Origin: an uncultured Flavobacteriales bacterium
Lineage (GTDB): Bacteria > Bacteroidota > Bacteroidia > Palsa-965
DNA length: 13,553 bases
NCBI GenBank assembly: GCA_946478675.1
Contig: CAMLEF010000088.1
Location: 1-13,553, forward strand
Direction: 5' to 3'
Both the position numbers and the translations under genes were made by a program. Below the pieces are notes generated by a model that was given only the letters and a program-made list of their open reading frames with translations, was not told the DNA's origin and made no database searches. This document shows positions 1 through 7,340 of the stretch, piece after piece. Numbering within the stretch: position 1 is the first letter of the stretch; each line of letters starts with the position of its first letter.

Positions 1-1228
1 CCGCTTCACGCTCCATTTTCGGAACGCAATGATACTGGAACATCGCGTTCAGCGTATACTGCGTCACGTCGACGATGTACGGTTTCGCATCTGCAGGCAC
101 GTCGTACTTCTGCTTGATGTCGAACTCCGCGCTCAGCTCCGACACCTGGATCTGGTTGTATTGCTGCACCCGCTGGATCTCCTGCTGCTTGTAGCTGTAC
201 GGTTTTTTCAGGTCGCCGTCCGCAGCGCCGCCGTATGCCGCCGGTGCGGTCGAGTTCGCGAGGTTCTGCTGTGAAAGCGATTGCGGCGCTGCGCCATAAT
301 CCTGCGCGGGCTGGTTGTTGTAATAATAGTTCTGGTTGTAATTGCTGTAGCTGTTGTCGAAATTCAGCGGCCACATCGTGAGCTGCGGAGCGGTTGCGCT
401 TTGCATCGGGTTCGACGTCGACAATTTCAGCGTCACGTTTTTCCAGTCGACGTTCGTATTGTTGAACACCTTCGCGCGGTACTTCAGGTCGATCGGCTTG
501 CCGACATCTTCTGCAATCAAATCATAGCTCGGCGCCCAGCCGCAATCGCTCACGACGTAACCCAATGCTACCGTCGATTCCACTTTGATCGCGCCCGTAA
601 CAGAAAGCAGCACGGTGATCTCGCCCATCGGGGGTGACGTGCGCGCGTTCGCATCGTTCGCCGCCAGCGAAAGACGGGTGACGAGCTCCTGCTGATCGGC
701 TTCTTTGCGACGCAGCTTCACCAGCTCGGTGTTGATCTCCGACATGCGCTGGTAATAGAAATCAGCGTTTGCTTTCAGGTCGGCCGGCGCAACACCTTTA
801 TCGTTTCCGCCGATGCTGCGGTTGGCGTCGAGCAGCTGGCGTTCGCCTTCGTAAGCGCTGATCTGTCCCTGCGTGATGGCGAGCGCATCGCTCATCATCG
901 TCAGCGAATCATTGAGCTGCTTCGCGCGCGCGTCGTTTTTCTTTTGTCCGAAAAGATAATCGACGCGGTTGCTGATGGCGAGCACGGAGACGTCGCCGGT
1001 AGCGGTGAACTGGATGCTTTTCGGAATGAGCTTCGAAGAAAGCCCGATGAAATGCAGCTCGTTTCTTCCGGGAAGCAGCGTAACGTTTTTCGAATGTTCG
1101 ACCTGTGCGCCGTTCAGGTAAACAGTTACAGAAGTGATTGGCGCTTCGATCTTTTGCTCGTTGTCGCCGGCCATCAATGCGAATGGCAGGCAGAAGGAGA
1201 CAGCGAGGAGGCGGAAACTTTTTTTCAT
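1..1228 (-). CDS. DUF4139 / MuiA-family exported protein, N-terminal 409 residues (runs off left edge)
   Basis: I translated this from the minus strand. The reading frame is open from the ATG at 1228 to the window edge, so the C-terminus is missing. Residues 1-20 form a signal peptide (MKKSFRLLAVSFCLPFALMA). Residues about 28-95 carry the IxxVTVYLNGAQVEHSKNVTL pattern of the DUF4140 N-terminal domain. Residues about 97-200 are charged and helical, probably a coiled coil. From about 205 the GEITVLLSVTG and SDCGWAPSYDL segments match the start of DUF4139. A low-complexity Asn/Tyr/Gln stretch lies near residues 290-308. Proteins of this family usually exceed 500 residues, so roughly the last quarter or more is lost. 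The biochemical function of the family is unknown; 'mucoidy inhibitor A' is an old label. The likely location is periplasm or cell surface. It starts 111 bases beyond the end of the preceding minus-strand gene and past that gene's terminator, so it probably has its own promoter; I saw no convincing one. Confidence 0.88.
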   Translation of the reverse strand, partial: MKKSFRLLAVSFCLPFALMAGDNEQKIEAPITSVTVYLNGAQVEHSKNVTLLPGRNELHFIGLSSKLIPKSIQFTATGDVSVLAISNRVDYLFGQKKNDARAKQLNDSLTMMSDALAITQGQISAYEGERQLLDANRSIGGNDKGVAPADLKANADFYYQRMSEINTELVKLRRKEADQQELVTRLSLAANDANARTSPPMGEITVLLSVTGAIKVESTVALGYVVSDCGWAPSYDLIAEDVGKPIDLKYRAKVFNNTNVDWKNVTLKLSTSNPMQSATAPQLTMWPLNFDNSYSNYNQNYYYNNQPAQDYGAAPQSLSQQNLANSTAPAAYGGAADGDLKKPYSYKQQEIQRVQQYNQIQVSELSAEFDIKQKYDVPADAKPYIVDVTQYTLNAMFQYHCVPKMEREA

Positions 1229-1281
1229 GTGTCTGGTTATTGAGGTAATAATAATGGGATGCGTGAAGAATGGAATTTGCA

Positions 1282-1317
1282 TAAAAAAACCCTGTCCTTT
1301 TTTGCCGGGACAGGGTT
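1282..1317 (-). terminator. Intrinsic terminator of the substrate-binding protein gene
   Basis: An 8-bp perfect stem (CCCTGTCC at 1290-1297 with GGACAGGG at 1308-1315), extended by two A-T pairs, encloses a 10-base loop. On the minus strand it is followed by a run of seven T (A-run 1283-1289 on the plus strand). It lies 23 bases past the stop codon of the gene ending at 1340 and upstream of the DUF4139 start, so it should separate the two transcripts. Confidence 0.85.
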
Positions 1318-1339
1318 GTGTAAGATCATTGCCGAAGGC

Positions 1340-3196
1340 TTAGTGGTTTTCGTCTTTCTTCTCGGCGTCGGCTTTTTTGTTGTCGCCGCCGGTGGAATCC
1401 TTGCCTTCTTTCATCGGCTCCTCTTTGATATACACCTGCGAGAAGTCGAGGTAACGCATCGGGTTCGTGTAGAAATTCTTGACGCGGTATTGCGTGAGGC
1501 GATAGTTTTCATCGTACCAGAGAATGATCGACGGAGCGTCGGCCATCATCAGCTGTTCCGCCTGCAGGAAATACTTGTTCGCTTCTTCCTGCGTACGCGC
1601 GGTGCGGCCGGCATCGAAGAGTTTGTCGAATTCCGGGTTGCGGTAGCGGGTCGTGTTCGGGAACGAAGGCTGTGAAGCGCTGTCCGGAACACTCGCGCCG
1701 TAATACAGCGAGAGGAACGTTTCAGCAGACGGATAGTCGGCTACCCATGCCGAGCGGTACATGTCGGCGCGTGCAAAACGTTCGTCGTTCAGCTTCTGCT
1801 GGAAAGAAACGTTCGCGATCTCGAGGTTGACGCCGAGAACTTCCTGGAGCTCGGTGCGGATCTCGTCGGCAACGAGCGTGTTGCGCATACCGCCGCTGTT
1901 GAGCACGAGCTTCACGCTCGGGAATTCTTTGCCGCTCGGATGACCGATGGTTTTGTAGCCGGCTTCGGCCAGCAGCTTTCTCGCCATTTCGCGATCGGCG
2001 GCTTTCTGCTCTTTCGTTTTCTCTTCAGAATCGGCGATCGTTTCGTAGCCTTTCACTTCGCTGGCTTTGTAGCCGGGCAGGGCAGGCGGGCAGATGCCGT
2101 TGATGCCGGGACCGAACGCTTCACCTGCGAGAACGTTCTCGACAATATAATTGCGGTCGATCGCATAGCAGAACGCTTTACGCACGCGCACGTCGTTGAA
2201 CGGAGGACGCGTCGTATTGAAGTTGTACATCTGCGTCACGAATTCCGACGAGTGGTCGAGCAGGAATTTCGGCGGCTTCTGTTCGAAATCGTTGATCACC
2301 TGCGGCACGAATGTCTTGACGGCTTCCGCGCTCAGGCCCCACACGAAATCGAGCTTGCCCTGCTGGAAGAGATCGAGCTCCGCCTGCTTGTTGTCGACGT
2401 AAGAGATCTTGATCGAATCGAGGAACGGCAGCTGGTTGCCCAGCGTATCGACGCCATAATAATTGTCGTTGCGGACGAGGATGAGGTTGCTCGTGTCGCC
2501 GGCAATGCTCGCCAGTTTGAAGGGGCCGGTACCGACGTGCATCTTGTCGCCGTATTTTTCCACCGCTTCTTTCGGAACGATGCTCGCAGCGGAATTCGCG
2601 AGAATATAAAGGAAGGAGATGCTCGGCTTTTCGAGCTTCACCTGAACGGTCTGCGCGTCGACGACTTTCACGCCTTCGAGCGAGCCGGCTGCGGCATTGG
2701 TGCCTGCGTTATAAAATGCGTTGGCGCCAACGACATGATCTTTGAACGTAGAGCTGAAGTTGACGTTGCGACCGTCGTTGCGGCAGAGCAGCTCGAACGA
2801 ATACTTGACGTCGTCGGCAGTCACCTGGCGGCCTTTTCCGCCGGAGAAGCATTCGTCGTCATGGAACATGACGTTCTTGCGCAGGTGGAACGTATACGTC
2901 GTTCCCGTTTCGTCGATCTCCCATTTTTCAGCAATGCTCGGGATCACGCCGAGCTTGTTCGGGTTCGGATCGAACTTCACGAGTCCTTCGTAGATCTGGG
3001 TAGCGACGTGGTTGGAGATCGCGTCTGTGATTGCGGTCGGGAAAAGAGACTGGAACTTATCGGTTTCGTTGAAACGGAGCGTACCGCCGTAGAGACGGCC
3101 GCCTTTACCTTCTTTATGTGTGTTGCCGCTGCCCTGGTCATTGCTGCAGGAGCCTAAAAATAAAGCGAGAGGGAGAAACAGCAGGTATTTTCGCAT
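1340..3196 (-). CDS. ABC-transporter substrate-binding lipoprotein, family 5 (peptide/oligopeptide type)
   Basis: The predicted product has 618 residues. It resembles the OppA/DppA class, which captures peptides or similar solutes outside the inner membrane and delivers them to an ABC permease. The start at 3196 is preferred over an upstream in-frame ATG at 3292 because it puts a lipoprotein signal (MRKYLLFLPLALFLGSC, lipidated Cys17) at the N-terminus; the longer form would bury it behind 32 residues. Family hallmarks are the early LRFNETDKFQSLFP segment, the DDVKYSFELL motif, HVGTGPFKL, and the conserved VRKAFCYAIDR segment. The length suits the family. The C-terminus ends in a very hydrophilic Lys/Glu/Asp tail of about 30 residues. 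No permease or ATPase gene lies in the window, so this is either an orphan binding protein or its transporter is elsewhere. The exact substrate cannot be read from sequence. No Shine-Dalgarno is visible. Confidence 0.9.
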   Translation of the reverse strand: MRKYLLFLPLALFLGSCSNDQGSGNTHKEGKGGRLYGGTLRFNETDKFQSLFPTAITDAISNHVATQIYEGLVKFDPNPNKLGVIPSIAEKWEIDETGTTYTFHLRKNVMFHDDECFSGGKGRQVTADDVKYSFELLCRNDGRNVNFSSTFKDHVVGANAFYNAGTNAAAGSLEGVKVVDAQTVQVKLEKPSISFLYILANSAASIVPKEAVEKYGDKMHVGTGPFKLASIAGDTSNLILVRNDNYYGVDTLGNQLPFLDSIKISYVDNKQAELDLFQQGKLDFVWGLSAEAVKTFVPQVINDFEQKPPKFLLDHSSEFVTQMYNFNTTRPPFNDVRVRKAFCYAIDRNYIVENVLAGEAFGPGINGICPPALPGYKASEVKGYETIADSEEKTKEQKAADREMARKLLAEAGYKTIGHPSGKEFPSVKLVLNSGGMRNTLVADEIRTELQEVLGVNLEIANVSFQQKLNDERFARADMYRSAWVADYPSAETFLSLYYGASVPDSASQPSFPNTTRYRNPEFDKLFDAGRTARTQEEANKYFLQAEQLMMADAPSIILWYDENYRLTQYRVKNFYTNPMRYLDFSQVYIKEEPMKEGKDSTGGDNKKADAEKKDENH

Positions 3197-3261
3197 ACGA
3201 GGAAGAATAATAACGGGTTTATCGCCTGGTTTATCGGGCGAAGATACAAATTCGTCGTTTG

Positions 3262-3292
3262 CAAGAATAGTGGTTTTCACCCAAACGGTCAA
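3262..3292 (-). promoter_or_regulatory. Possible Bacteroidota-type promoter for the substrate-binding protein gene
   Basis: On the minus strand a TATTCTTG box (3262-3269) matches the -7 consensus TAnnTTTG at five of six defined positions. A TTG within CCTTGACC (3290-3292) lies 20 bases upstream, in the expected -33 range. Transcription would begin near 3256, giving a leader of about 60 bases. The match is imperfect and comes from reading by eye. Confidence 0.3.
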
Positions 3293-3425
3293 GGGGCGGA
3301 AATCGCAGGGACAATCTGTAGAAAATAGTCCTTACAACTGCCTGTTGCACATGAAGTTTCCGGCTCCTGTTTTTTTCGCCCGACGAAGCCGCGACGGGGT
3401 TTGTCGAAAATTATTGCAGTTTTAT

Positions 3426-3456
3426 TTTGATTTTCAGCCATAAGGTTCTAATATTG
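3426..3456 (+). promoter_or_regulatory. Likely Bacteroidota-type promoter for the secreted FN3-like gene
   Basis: TTTG (3426-3429) is followed after 19 bases by TAATATTG (3449-3456). This is one mismatch from the phylum consensus TTTG-N19-21-TAnnTTTG. The start site would be near 3462, about 40 bases before the chosen ATG at 3503, which makes spacing and position sensible. It also argues against the upstream in-frame ATG at 3467, which would leave almost no leader. Confidence 0.45.
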
Positions 3457-3502
3457 CCCGTCAAATTTGGAGGTGCTCCCCCCTGCAATGCGCACTCGCA
3501 AG

Positions 3503-4303
3503 ATGAAAAACAGATTACTTTTACTGGCCGTTTTCGCTTTCCTCTTTGTGTTGAAGGGTGCCAGCCAGTCTATGATCCTGCTGGAAGGAACTTACCAGGG
3601 CAAAAACGTCTACGTACAGAATCCTTTCCGCAGCAATGGTGTCGGTTTCTGTGTATATGAAGTCCGTGTAAATGACCAGGTAACCACCGACGAAATCGGC
3701 TCCAGCGCATTCGAGATCGACCTCCGCAATTTCAACCTCAAAGTCGGCGACCCGGTTACCATCAAGATCTTCCACAACGACGACTGCAAACCGAAAGTCC
3801 TCAACCCCGAAGTCCTCAAGCCGAAATCCACCTTCGTTACCACCAGCATTACCGTCGATTGCAAAGAGCAGATGCTCAAATGGACGACCACCGGTGAACA
3901 AGGCAAGCTTACTTATATTATCGAACAGTTCCGCTGGAACAAATGGGTGAAAGTCGGTGAAGTAGACGGTACCGGCACCGCAGGCCCGAACAACTACAGC
4001 TTCGCAGTCGTGACCCACTCCGGTGAAAACCAGTTCCGCGTCAAGCAGGTCGACTACTCCGGACAGGCGCGCACGTCACCGACCGCACGCTGCACCTCCG
4101 ACAAGCCCCCGATCAAATTCGCTCCTGTAAAAGCCCGCACCGAAATCACCTTCGAAGGCGGTGAGACGCTTTGGGAAATTTACGACCAGTATGGCACGAT
4201 CGTGAAGAAAGGCTTCGGCAGCAAGATCGACGTTTCCGGTCTCGCGAAAGGCGGTTACTTCCTCAACTACGACAACACGACCGCGGAGTTCTTCAAGCTC
4301 TAA
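3503..4303 (+). CDS. Secreted FN3-like protein with T9SS-like C-terminal tail
   Basis: The predicted product has 266 residues and I do not recognise a named family. The start at 3503 is chosen because it places a signal peptide (MKNRLLLLAVFAFLFVLKGASQ) at the N-terminus; in-frame ATGs at 3467 and 3488 would add 12 or 5 residues. The mature N-terminal part (about 25-110) is probably a beta-sheet domain with cysteines in GFCVYE and DDCKPK. The middle (about 112-200) looks like the FN3-like module common in Bacteroidota surface proteins, with MLKWTTTGEQ, YIIEQFRWNKWVKVGEVDG and NQFRVKQVDYSG. The final 45 residues (LWEIYDQYGTIVKKG, then IDVSGLAKGGYFLNY) resemble a T9SS type A sorting domain but lack the usual PNP opening motif. 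A surface or secreted role is likely. No catalytic motif is visible. It is followed by a strong terminator. Confidence 0.8.
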   Translation: MKNRLLLLAVFAFLFVLKGASQSMILLEGTYQGKNVYVQNPFRSNGVGFCVYEVRVNDQVTTDEIGSSAFEIDLRNFNLKVGDPVTIKIFHNDDCKPKVLNPEVLKPKSTFVTTSITVDCKEQMLKWTTTGEQGKLTYIIEQFRWNKWVKVGEVDGTGTAGPNNYSFAVVTHSGENQFRVKQVDYSGQARTSPTARCTSDKPPIKFAPVKARTEITFEGGETLWEIYDQYGTIVKKGFGSKIDVSGLAKGGYFLNYDNTTAEFFKL

Positions 4304-4322
4304 GGGAAACCAACATCATACG

Positions 4323-4358
4323 ATCCCGTCATGGCCCGGCCGCGACGGGATTTTTTTT
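4323..4358 (+). terminator. Intrinsic terminator between the FN3-like gene and mce
   Basis: A perfect 8-bp stem (ATCCCGTC 4323-4330 with GACGGGAT 4344-4351) encloses a 13-base GC-rich loop and is followed directly by eight T (4351-4358). It sits 20 bases past the stop of the upstream gene and only 12 bases before the mce start. mce must therefore be read through this hairpin or use a promoter that overlaps it. Confidence 0.85.
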
Positions 4359-4370
4359 AAAACGACAGTC

Positions 4371-4772
4371 ATGAAAAAGATCGAGCACCTCGGCATCGCC
4401 GTCAAGAATCTCCAGCAATCGAACGAGCTTTTTTCAAAGCTGCTCGGCACTGTGCCGTACAAAAGCGAAGCCGTCGAGAGTGAAGGCGTCACCACTTCAT
4501 TTTTTCAAATGGGAGAAAGTAAGATCGAGCTGCTCGAAGCTACCCGCCCCGACAGCCCCATTGCGAAGTTCATCGAGAAAAAAGGAGAAGGCATTCACCA
4601 CATCGCGTTCGACGTCGAAGACATTCGTGCCGAGATGAAACGCCTCGTTGCCGAAGGGTTCACGCTGCTGAATGAAGAACCGAAGAAAGGCGCCGACAAC
4701 AAGCTCGTTTGTTTTTTGCATCCGAAATCTTCCAACGGCGTGCTCGTCGAGCTTTGCCAGGAGATTCGGTAG
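4371..4772 (+). CDS. mce: Methylmalonyl-CoA epimerase
   Basis: This 133-residue protein interconverts (2R)- and (2S)-methylmalonyl-CoA, linking propionyl-CoA and succinyl-CoA metabolism in the cytosol. It belongs to the vicinal oxygen chelate (glyoxalase-like) fold with two beta-alpha-beta-beta-beta modules. The first starts at EHLGIAV (candidate metal ligand His6) and contains KIELLE (Glu53). The second starts at IHHIAFDV (His76/His77) and ends with GVLVELCQ (Glu127, the expected ligand and catalytic acid). The length is typical for the single-domain bacterial enzyme. Its usual partner genes (methylmalonyl-CoA mutase, propionyl-CoA carboxylase) are not in the window. The start ATG follows the upstream terminator closely, with no obvious Shine-Dalgarno. 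The gene ends 110 bases from a convergent gene, with a bidirectional terminator in between. Confidence 0.95.
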   Translation: MKKIEHLGIAVKNLQQSNELFSKLLGTVPYKSEAVESEGVTTSFFQMGESKIELLEATRPDSPIAKFIEKKGEGIHHIAFDVEDIRAEMKRLVAEGFTLLNEEPKKGADNKLVCFLHPKSSNGVLVELCQEIR

Positions 4773-4780
4773 GCGGCCGG

Positions 4781-4887
4781 CAGTTTGCAGCAAAAGAAAA
4801 GCACGAAATGTACAATTGACATTTCGTGCTTTTTGTTTGGAATTGCCGACTGCTTACTGCCGGCTGCAAACTGTTGACTGCTTACTG
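4781..4887. repeat. Inverted and direct repeats around the mce-side terminator
   Basis: A 10-bp inverted repeat (CAGTTTGCAG 4781-4790 and CTGCAAACTG 4864-4873) flanks the terminator hairpin almost symmetrically. A 12-bp direct repeat GACTGCTTACTG occurs at 4848-4859 and 4876-4887, 28 bases apart. The second copy overlaps the stop codon (TAA, 4882-4884) of the minus-strand gene. The ACTGC/GCAGT words give the region a repeat-derived look rather than a random spacer. Confidence 0.6.
4796..4834. terminator. Bidirectional intrinsic terminator
   Basis: A perfect 12-bp stem (AGCACGAAATGT 4800-4811 with ACATTTCGTGCT 4819-4830) has a 7-base loop. It is flanked by A-rich sequence on the left and TTTTT on the right, so a U-tract forms on either strand. 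It can serve both mce (plus) and the convergent Asp-box protein gene (minus). Confidence 0.9.
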
Positions 4888-6558
4888 GTGGCTCACGACT
4901 ACTCGTGCGGAGGAAACGTGTCCGTTGTTGGTGATCGTCACCGTGTAGACGCCGTTGCTCCAGTTGTAGACGTCGAACTGTTCAGTGTAAGCGCCCTGGC
5001 CGGTGGTCAGCGGGGTGCGTGATTCGACTACTTCGCCGAGCATGTTGTAGACGGTAATGACCGTTGCGCTTTCGTTGTTCAGCGAGTAGTTCAGCGTGAA
5101 CTGCGACGAAGACGGGTTCGGGAAGAGGCCGGAAATGGATGCGGCAACATCGTTATGCACGCTGGCAACAACGTATTCTGCATCGAACATCGCAACGCCG
5201 TTACCGCCTGCGCCTTCTGCATTCCATACGTGTGCCGCCTGTGTCACCATCGGGTTGATCTCAACACGCGGATAAGCAGCGGCAAGGTTGGTCGTGAGAT
5301 CGTTGTATTGCGAATTGATCATGGTCCATGCGCTCGGTGTGGCCAGGTTCATGCCGTTCACGATGTAAGGCAACTTGCTGTTCGTGGAATCATAATAAAC
5401 CGCGAGGAAGTTATTCGCACCGGGATCGTACGTCACGTCGGGCTGCAGGTCGTTCTCTCCGGAATTGTTGATGTCGAGACGGTTCCAGAAGTTCGTGTAG
5501 TGCGAGCGCTTGTTGTAGAAGCCGAGCAGGTCGAAATCGCTGCCGTTGCCGTAGTAATCGCGCTGGCAAAGGACCACTGCCGTGCAGGAGCCGCTGTCGT
5601 TGTCGGTGCCGTTATACTGAACGGCGATCTCCGGGTTGCAGCAGAGGTTGATCATCGAAGAAGAGACGGAGTCGAGGCAGACTTTCGGGATCCATGCGCC
5701 GTCAACGGTGCTCTGGCAACGCGACGTGTAGATGTGACCGACGCGCGCATTGGAAGCGGAAAGCTGTTCCCATGCCGCGAAATAACGGCCGTTGGAAGCG
5801 CTGCTGCTGCGACCGTAGGCCAGCGATACTTTGCGGTTGTAGTTGCCCGTCGTCGCTACCGGCTGGCGCACGGCCCACGAAGAACCGCCGTCGATGGAAC
5901 CCACGAACACGATCGAGTCGAAAGAGGGGCTGTACGTGGAGTAGAGCATGCCGATGCTGTAAGGAGAAGCGCCCACGCCCGGGTTGCGGTAATCCGAAGC
6001 GAGCGACACGTCGTAGATGCGGCGCGTTCCGTTCTGCTGGTTGAAGTTGCTGCCGACAAACGCGCCGGTCGTCGCATTGTAACGGTCGACGAAAAGTACG
6101 TAGTTCGTGGAAGAAGTGTTGTAATTGATGCCTGCGAGATACAGCGTCAGGTTGATCGTGTCGGTACCGGCCACGACGATGTCAAAAGCAGGATACTGCA
6201 CACCGGCTACAGAATAAGCATCGAGCGTCGTCCACGTAGCGCCGTTGTCGCGCGAGCTGCGGATGGTGATGCCGCCGTCGCCGTTGGTGGTGTCGATGGT
6301 GCTGTAGGCGGCATAAAGCCAACCGTTGAACGCCACGGTAAGGCGCACGCGGCGCTGGTCGAAGGCCGGGGCGTTCTGGATGGTCACGTCGTTGTAATAC
6401 TGCACGGTCGGAGCGGCGGGCTCGCGCGTCGCGTTGTGCTGCTCGTGGCGGCTGGCCGGTTCGGCGTAGAACGGTACGTTTTTGTCTGCGGGTGTCTGTT
6501 GCGCAAACAATCCCGTTGCAGCAATCAGCGCAGCGAAAGAAGCGTAGAGTTTTCTCAT
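4882..6558 (-). CDS. Secreted Asp-box (BNR) repeat protein with T9SS type A sorting domain
   Basis: The predicted product has 558 residues. The start at 6558 (MRKLYASFAALIAATGLFAQ) gives a clean signal peptide; an in-frame ATG at 6615 would prepend 19 residues. Two Asp-box motifs are visible, SSRDNGATW (about 101-109) and SIDGGSSW (ending at Trp228). These motifs mark bladed beta-propellers of the sialidase-like superfamily, but I see no sialidase catalytic set, so enzymatic activity should not be assumed. Cysteines cluster in SRCQSTVDG, KVCLDS and MINLCCNPE, suggesting disulphides. The last 75 residues are a T9SS type A sorting domain: ISGLFPNPSSSQFTLNY, ITVYNMLGEVVES and a final VSSARVVVSHQ. 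The protein is therefore predicted to cross the outer membrane and be released or anchored at the surface. It is probably transcribed alone, ending at the bidirectional terminator. Confidence 0.9.
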   Translation of the reverse strand: MRKLYASFAALIAATGLFAQQTPADKNVPFYAEPASRHEQHNATREPAAPTVQYYNDVTIQNAPAFDQRRVRLTVAFNGWLYAAYSTIDTTNGDGGITIRSSRDNGATWTTLDAYSVAGVQYPAFDIVVAGTDTINLTLYLAGINYNTSSTNYVLFVDRYNATTGAFVGSNFNQQNGTRRIYDVSLASDYRNPGVGASPYSIGMLYSTYSPSFDSIVFVGSIDGGSSWAVRQPVATTGNYNRKVSLAYGRSSSASNGRYFAAWEQLSASNARVGHIYTSRCQSTVDGAWIPKVCLDSVSSSMINLCCNPEIAVQYNGTDNDSGSCTAVVLCQRDYYGNGSDFDLLGFYNKRSHYTNFWNRLDINNSGENDLQPDVTYDPGANNFLAVYYDSTNSKLPYIVNGMNLATPSAWTMINSQYNDLTTNLAAAYPRVEINPMVTQAAHVWNAEGAGGNGVAMFDAEYVVASVHNDVAASISGLFPNPSSSQFTLNYSLNNESATVITVYNMLGEVVESRTPLTTGQGAYTEQFDVYNWSNGVYTVTITNNGHVSSARVVVSHQ

Positions 6559-6631
6559 GGGAATGGTTTTGGTTATTTCAAATGGAAGGAACTTACGTGA
6601 TGAAAACAAATCCATGCGCGTAAAATGAATC

Positions 6632-6653
6632 CTGTTGCAAAATTATACAACAG
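6632..6653 (-). promoter_or_regulatory. Candidate -7 element inside a short dyad, upstream of the Asp-box protein gene
   Basis: On the minus strand TAATTTTG (6638-6645) matches the -7 consensus TAnnTTTG exactly, and transcription would begin near 6632, about 75 bases before the ATG. The box is bracketed by a 6-bp inverted repeat with a 10-base centre (CTGTTG 6632-6637, CAACAG 6648-6653). A protein binding that dyad would cover the promoter. No good TTTG was found at the -33 position, so confidence is limited. Confidence 0.35.
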
Positions 6654-6701
6654 CGGTTACTCACAGCTGATTTTTCTCAGCAGCCGATGAATAACCTTCA
6701 A

Positions 6702-7340
6702 CTATTCCGAAAGCGCAGGATGCTTGCGCAGGAAGCCGGTAATTTCTTCGCCGCCGTGCACGTCGAGCAGGACTGCATGAATGCCGGTTTGCAGCGCGCC
6801 TTCCACGTGCTGTTTCGAATCGTCGATGAACAAGGTTTCTTCTGCAAGAAGATGATTCTCTTCGAGCACGTGCAAAAACGCTTCTGCATCCGGCTTGCGT
6901 TTGCCGATGCGGCAGGAATAATACCAGCGGTCGAAGTACTCCGAAAAATCCGTGAAGCCTTCATGCGCCTGCTGTAACGAAGCGGAGAATGCCGTTACAT
7001 GAATTTCATTCGTATTGCTCAGCAGGAACAGCCGGTATTTTTTCCGCAGCTCGCGCAACAACGCCAAACGCTCAGCCGGCAAATCAAGCAGCATCGCATT
7101 CCACGCCTCGTCGATCTGCGCATCCGTCGTTCCCGCGGGCAAAAACGGTTTCATCCCGTCACGAAATTCCTGCGAAGTGATCTGTCCTTTGTCGAACGCA
7201 TCGAACAGCCCCGATTGTTTCGCCTGCGAATAATGCGCATCAAAATCCGTCATGCCCAACGCACGAAATGCCTTCGCCGTCGCCTCCATGTCCAGGTTGA
7301 TCAGCACGCCGCCAAGGTCGAAAATGATGTTACGTATCAC
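6702..7340 (-). CDS. HAD-superfamily phosphatase (subfamily IA, YihX-like)
   Basis: This 212-residue cytosolic protein has the four HAD motifs in order: FDLGGVL with nucleophile Asp8; LLSNTNE with Ser108; GKRKPDAEAF with Lys149; and LFIDDSKQHVEGA with Asp173-Asp174. The second acidic residue of the usual DxD motif is Gly10. That is typical of the YihX-like branch (sugar-phosphate phosphatases acting on compounds such as glucose 1-phosphate) rather than a sign of damage. The cap is the helical kind between motifs I and II. The substrate is unknown. The start must be the GTG at 7338-7340: an in-frame TAA lies six bases upstream and the next ATG (codon 18) would remove motif I. The GTG directly abuts the repeat island. 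The gene is divergent from the redoxin operon. Confidence 0.9.
   Translation of the reverse strand: MIRNIIFDLGGVLINLDMEATAKAFRALGMTDFDAHYSQAKQSGLFDAFDKGQITSQEFRDGMKPFLPAGTTDAQIDEAWNAMLLDLPAERLALLRELRKKYRLFLLSNTNEIHVTAFSASLQQAHEGFTDFSEYFDRWYYSCRIGKRKPDAEAFLHVLEENHLLAEETLFIDDSKQHVEGALQTGIHAVLLDVHGGEEITGFLRKHPALSE

Larger units (their letters stand above)
3197..3502. other. Divergent intergenic region
   Basis: These 306 bases separate the substrate-binding lipoprotein gene (leftward) from the secreted FN3-like gene (rightward). I see candidate promoters for both directions (listed separately) and no RNA gene, tandem repeat or credible coding region. Reading frames that cross it give low-complexity or basic peptides without family features. 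Confidence 0.6.

Noticed and set aside
1940..3157. 405-residue open frame on the plus strand
   Set aside because: It lies entirely antisense to the substrate-binding protein gene, whose family motifs are unambiguous. Its translation is Arg/Val/Glu-rich with no recognisable domain, as expected from codon bias in the opposite strand.
4882..6558. Calling the Asp-box protein a sialidase
   Set aside because: Asp-boxes mark the propeller fold only. I could not find the arginine triad or the Tyr/Glu pair of active sialidases, so the enzyme name is not supported.
5155..6600. 481-residue open frame on the plus strand
   Set aside because: It is antisense to the Asp-box T9SS protein, and its product is a repetitive Val/Arg/Ala/His-rich sequence with no family features.
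6664..6681. Terminator of the HAD gene
   Set aside because: A 5-bp GCTGA/TCAGC stem has no U-tract on the minus strand.
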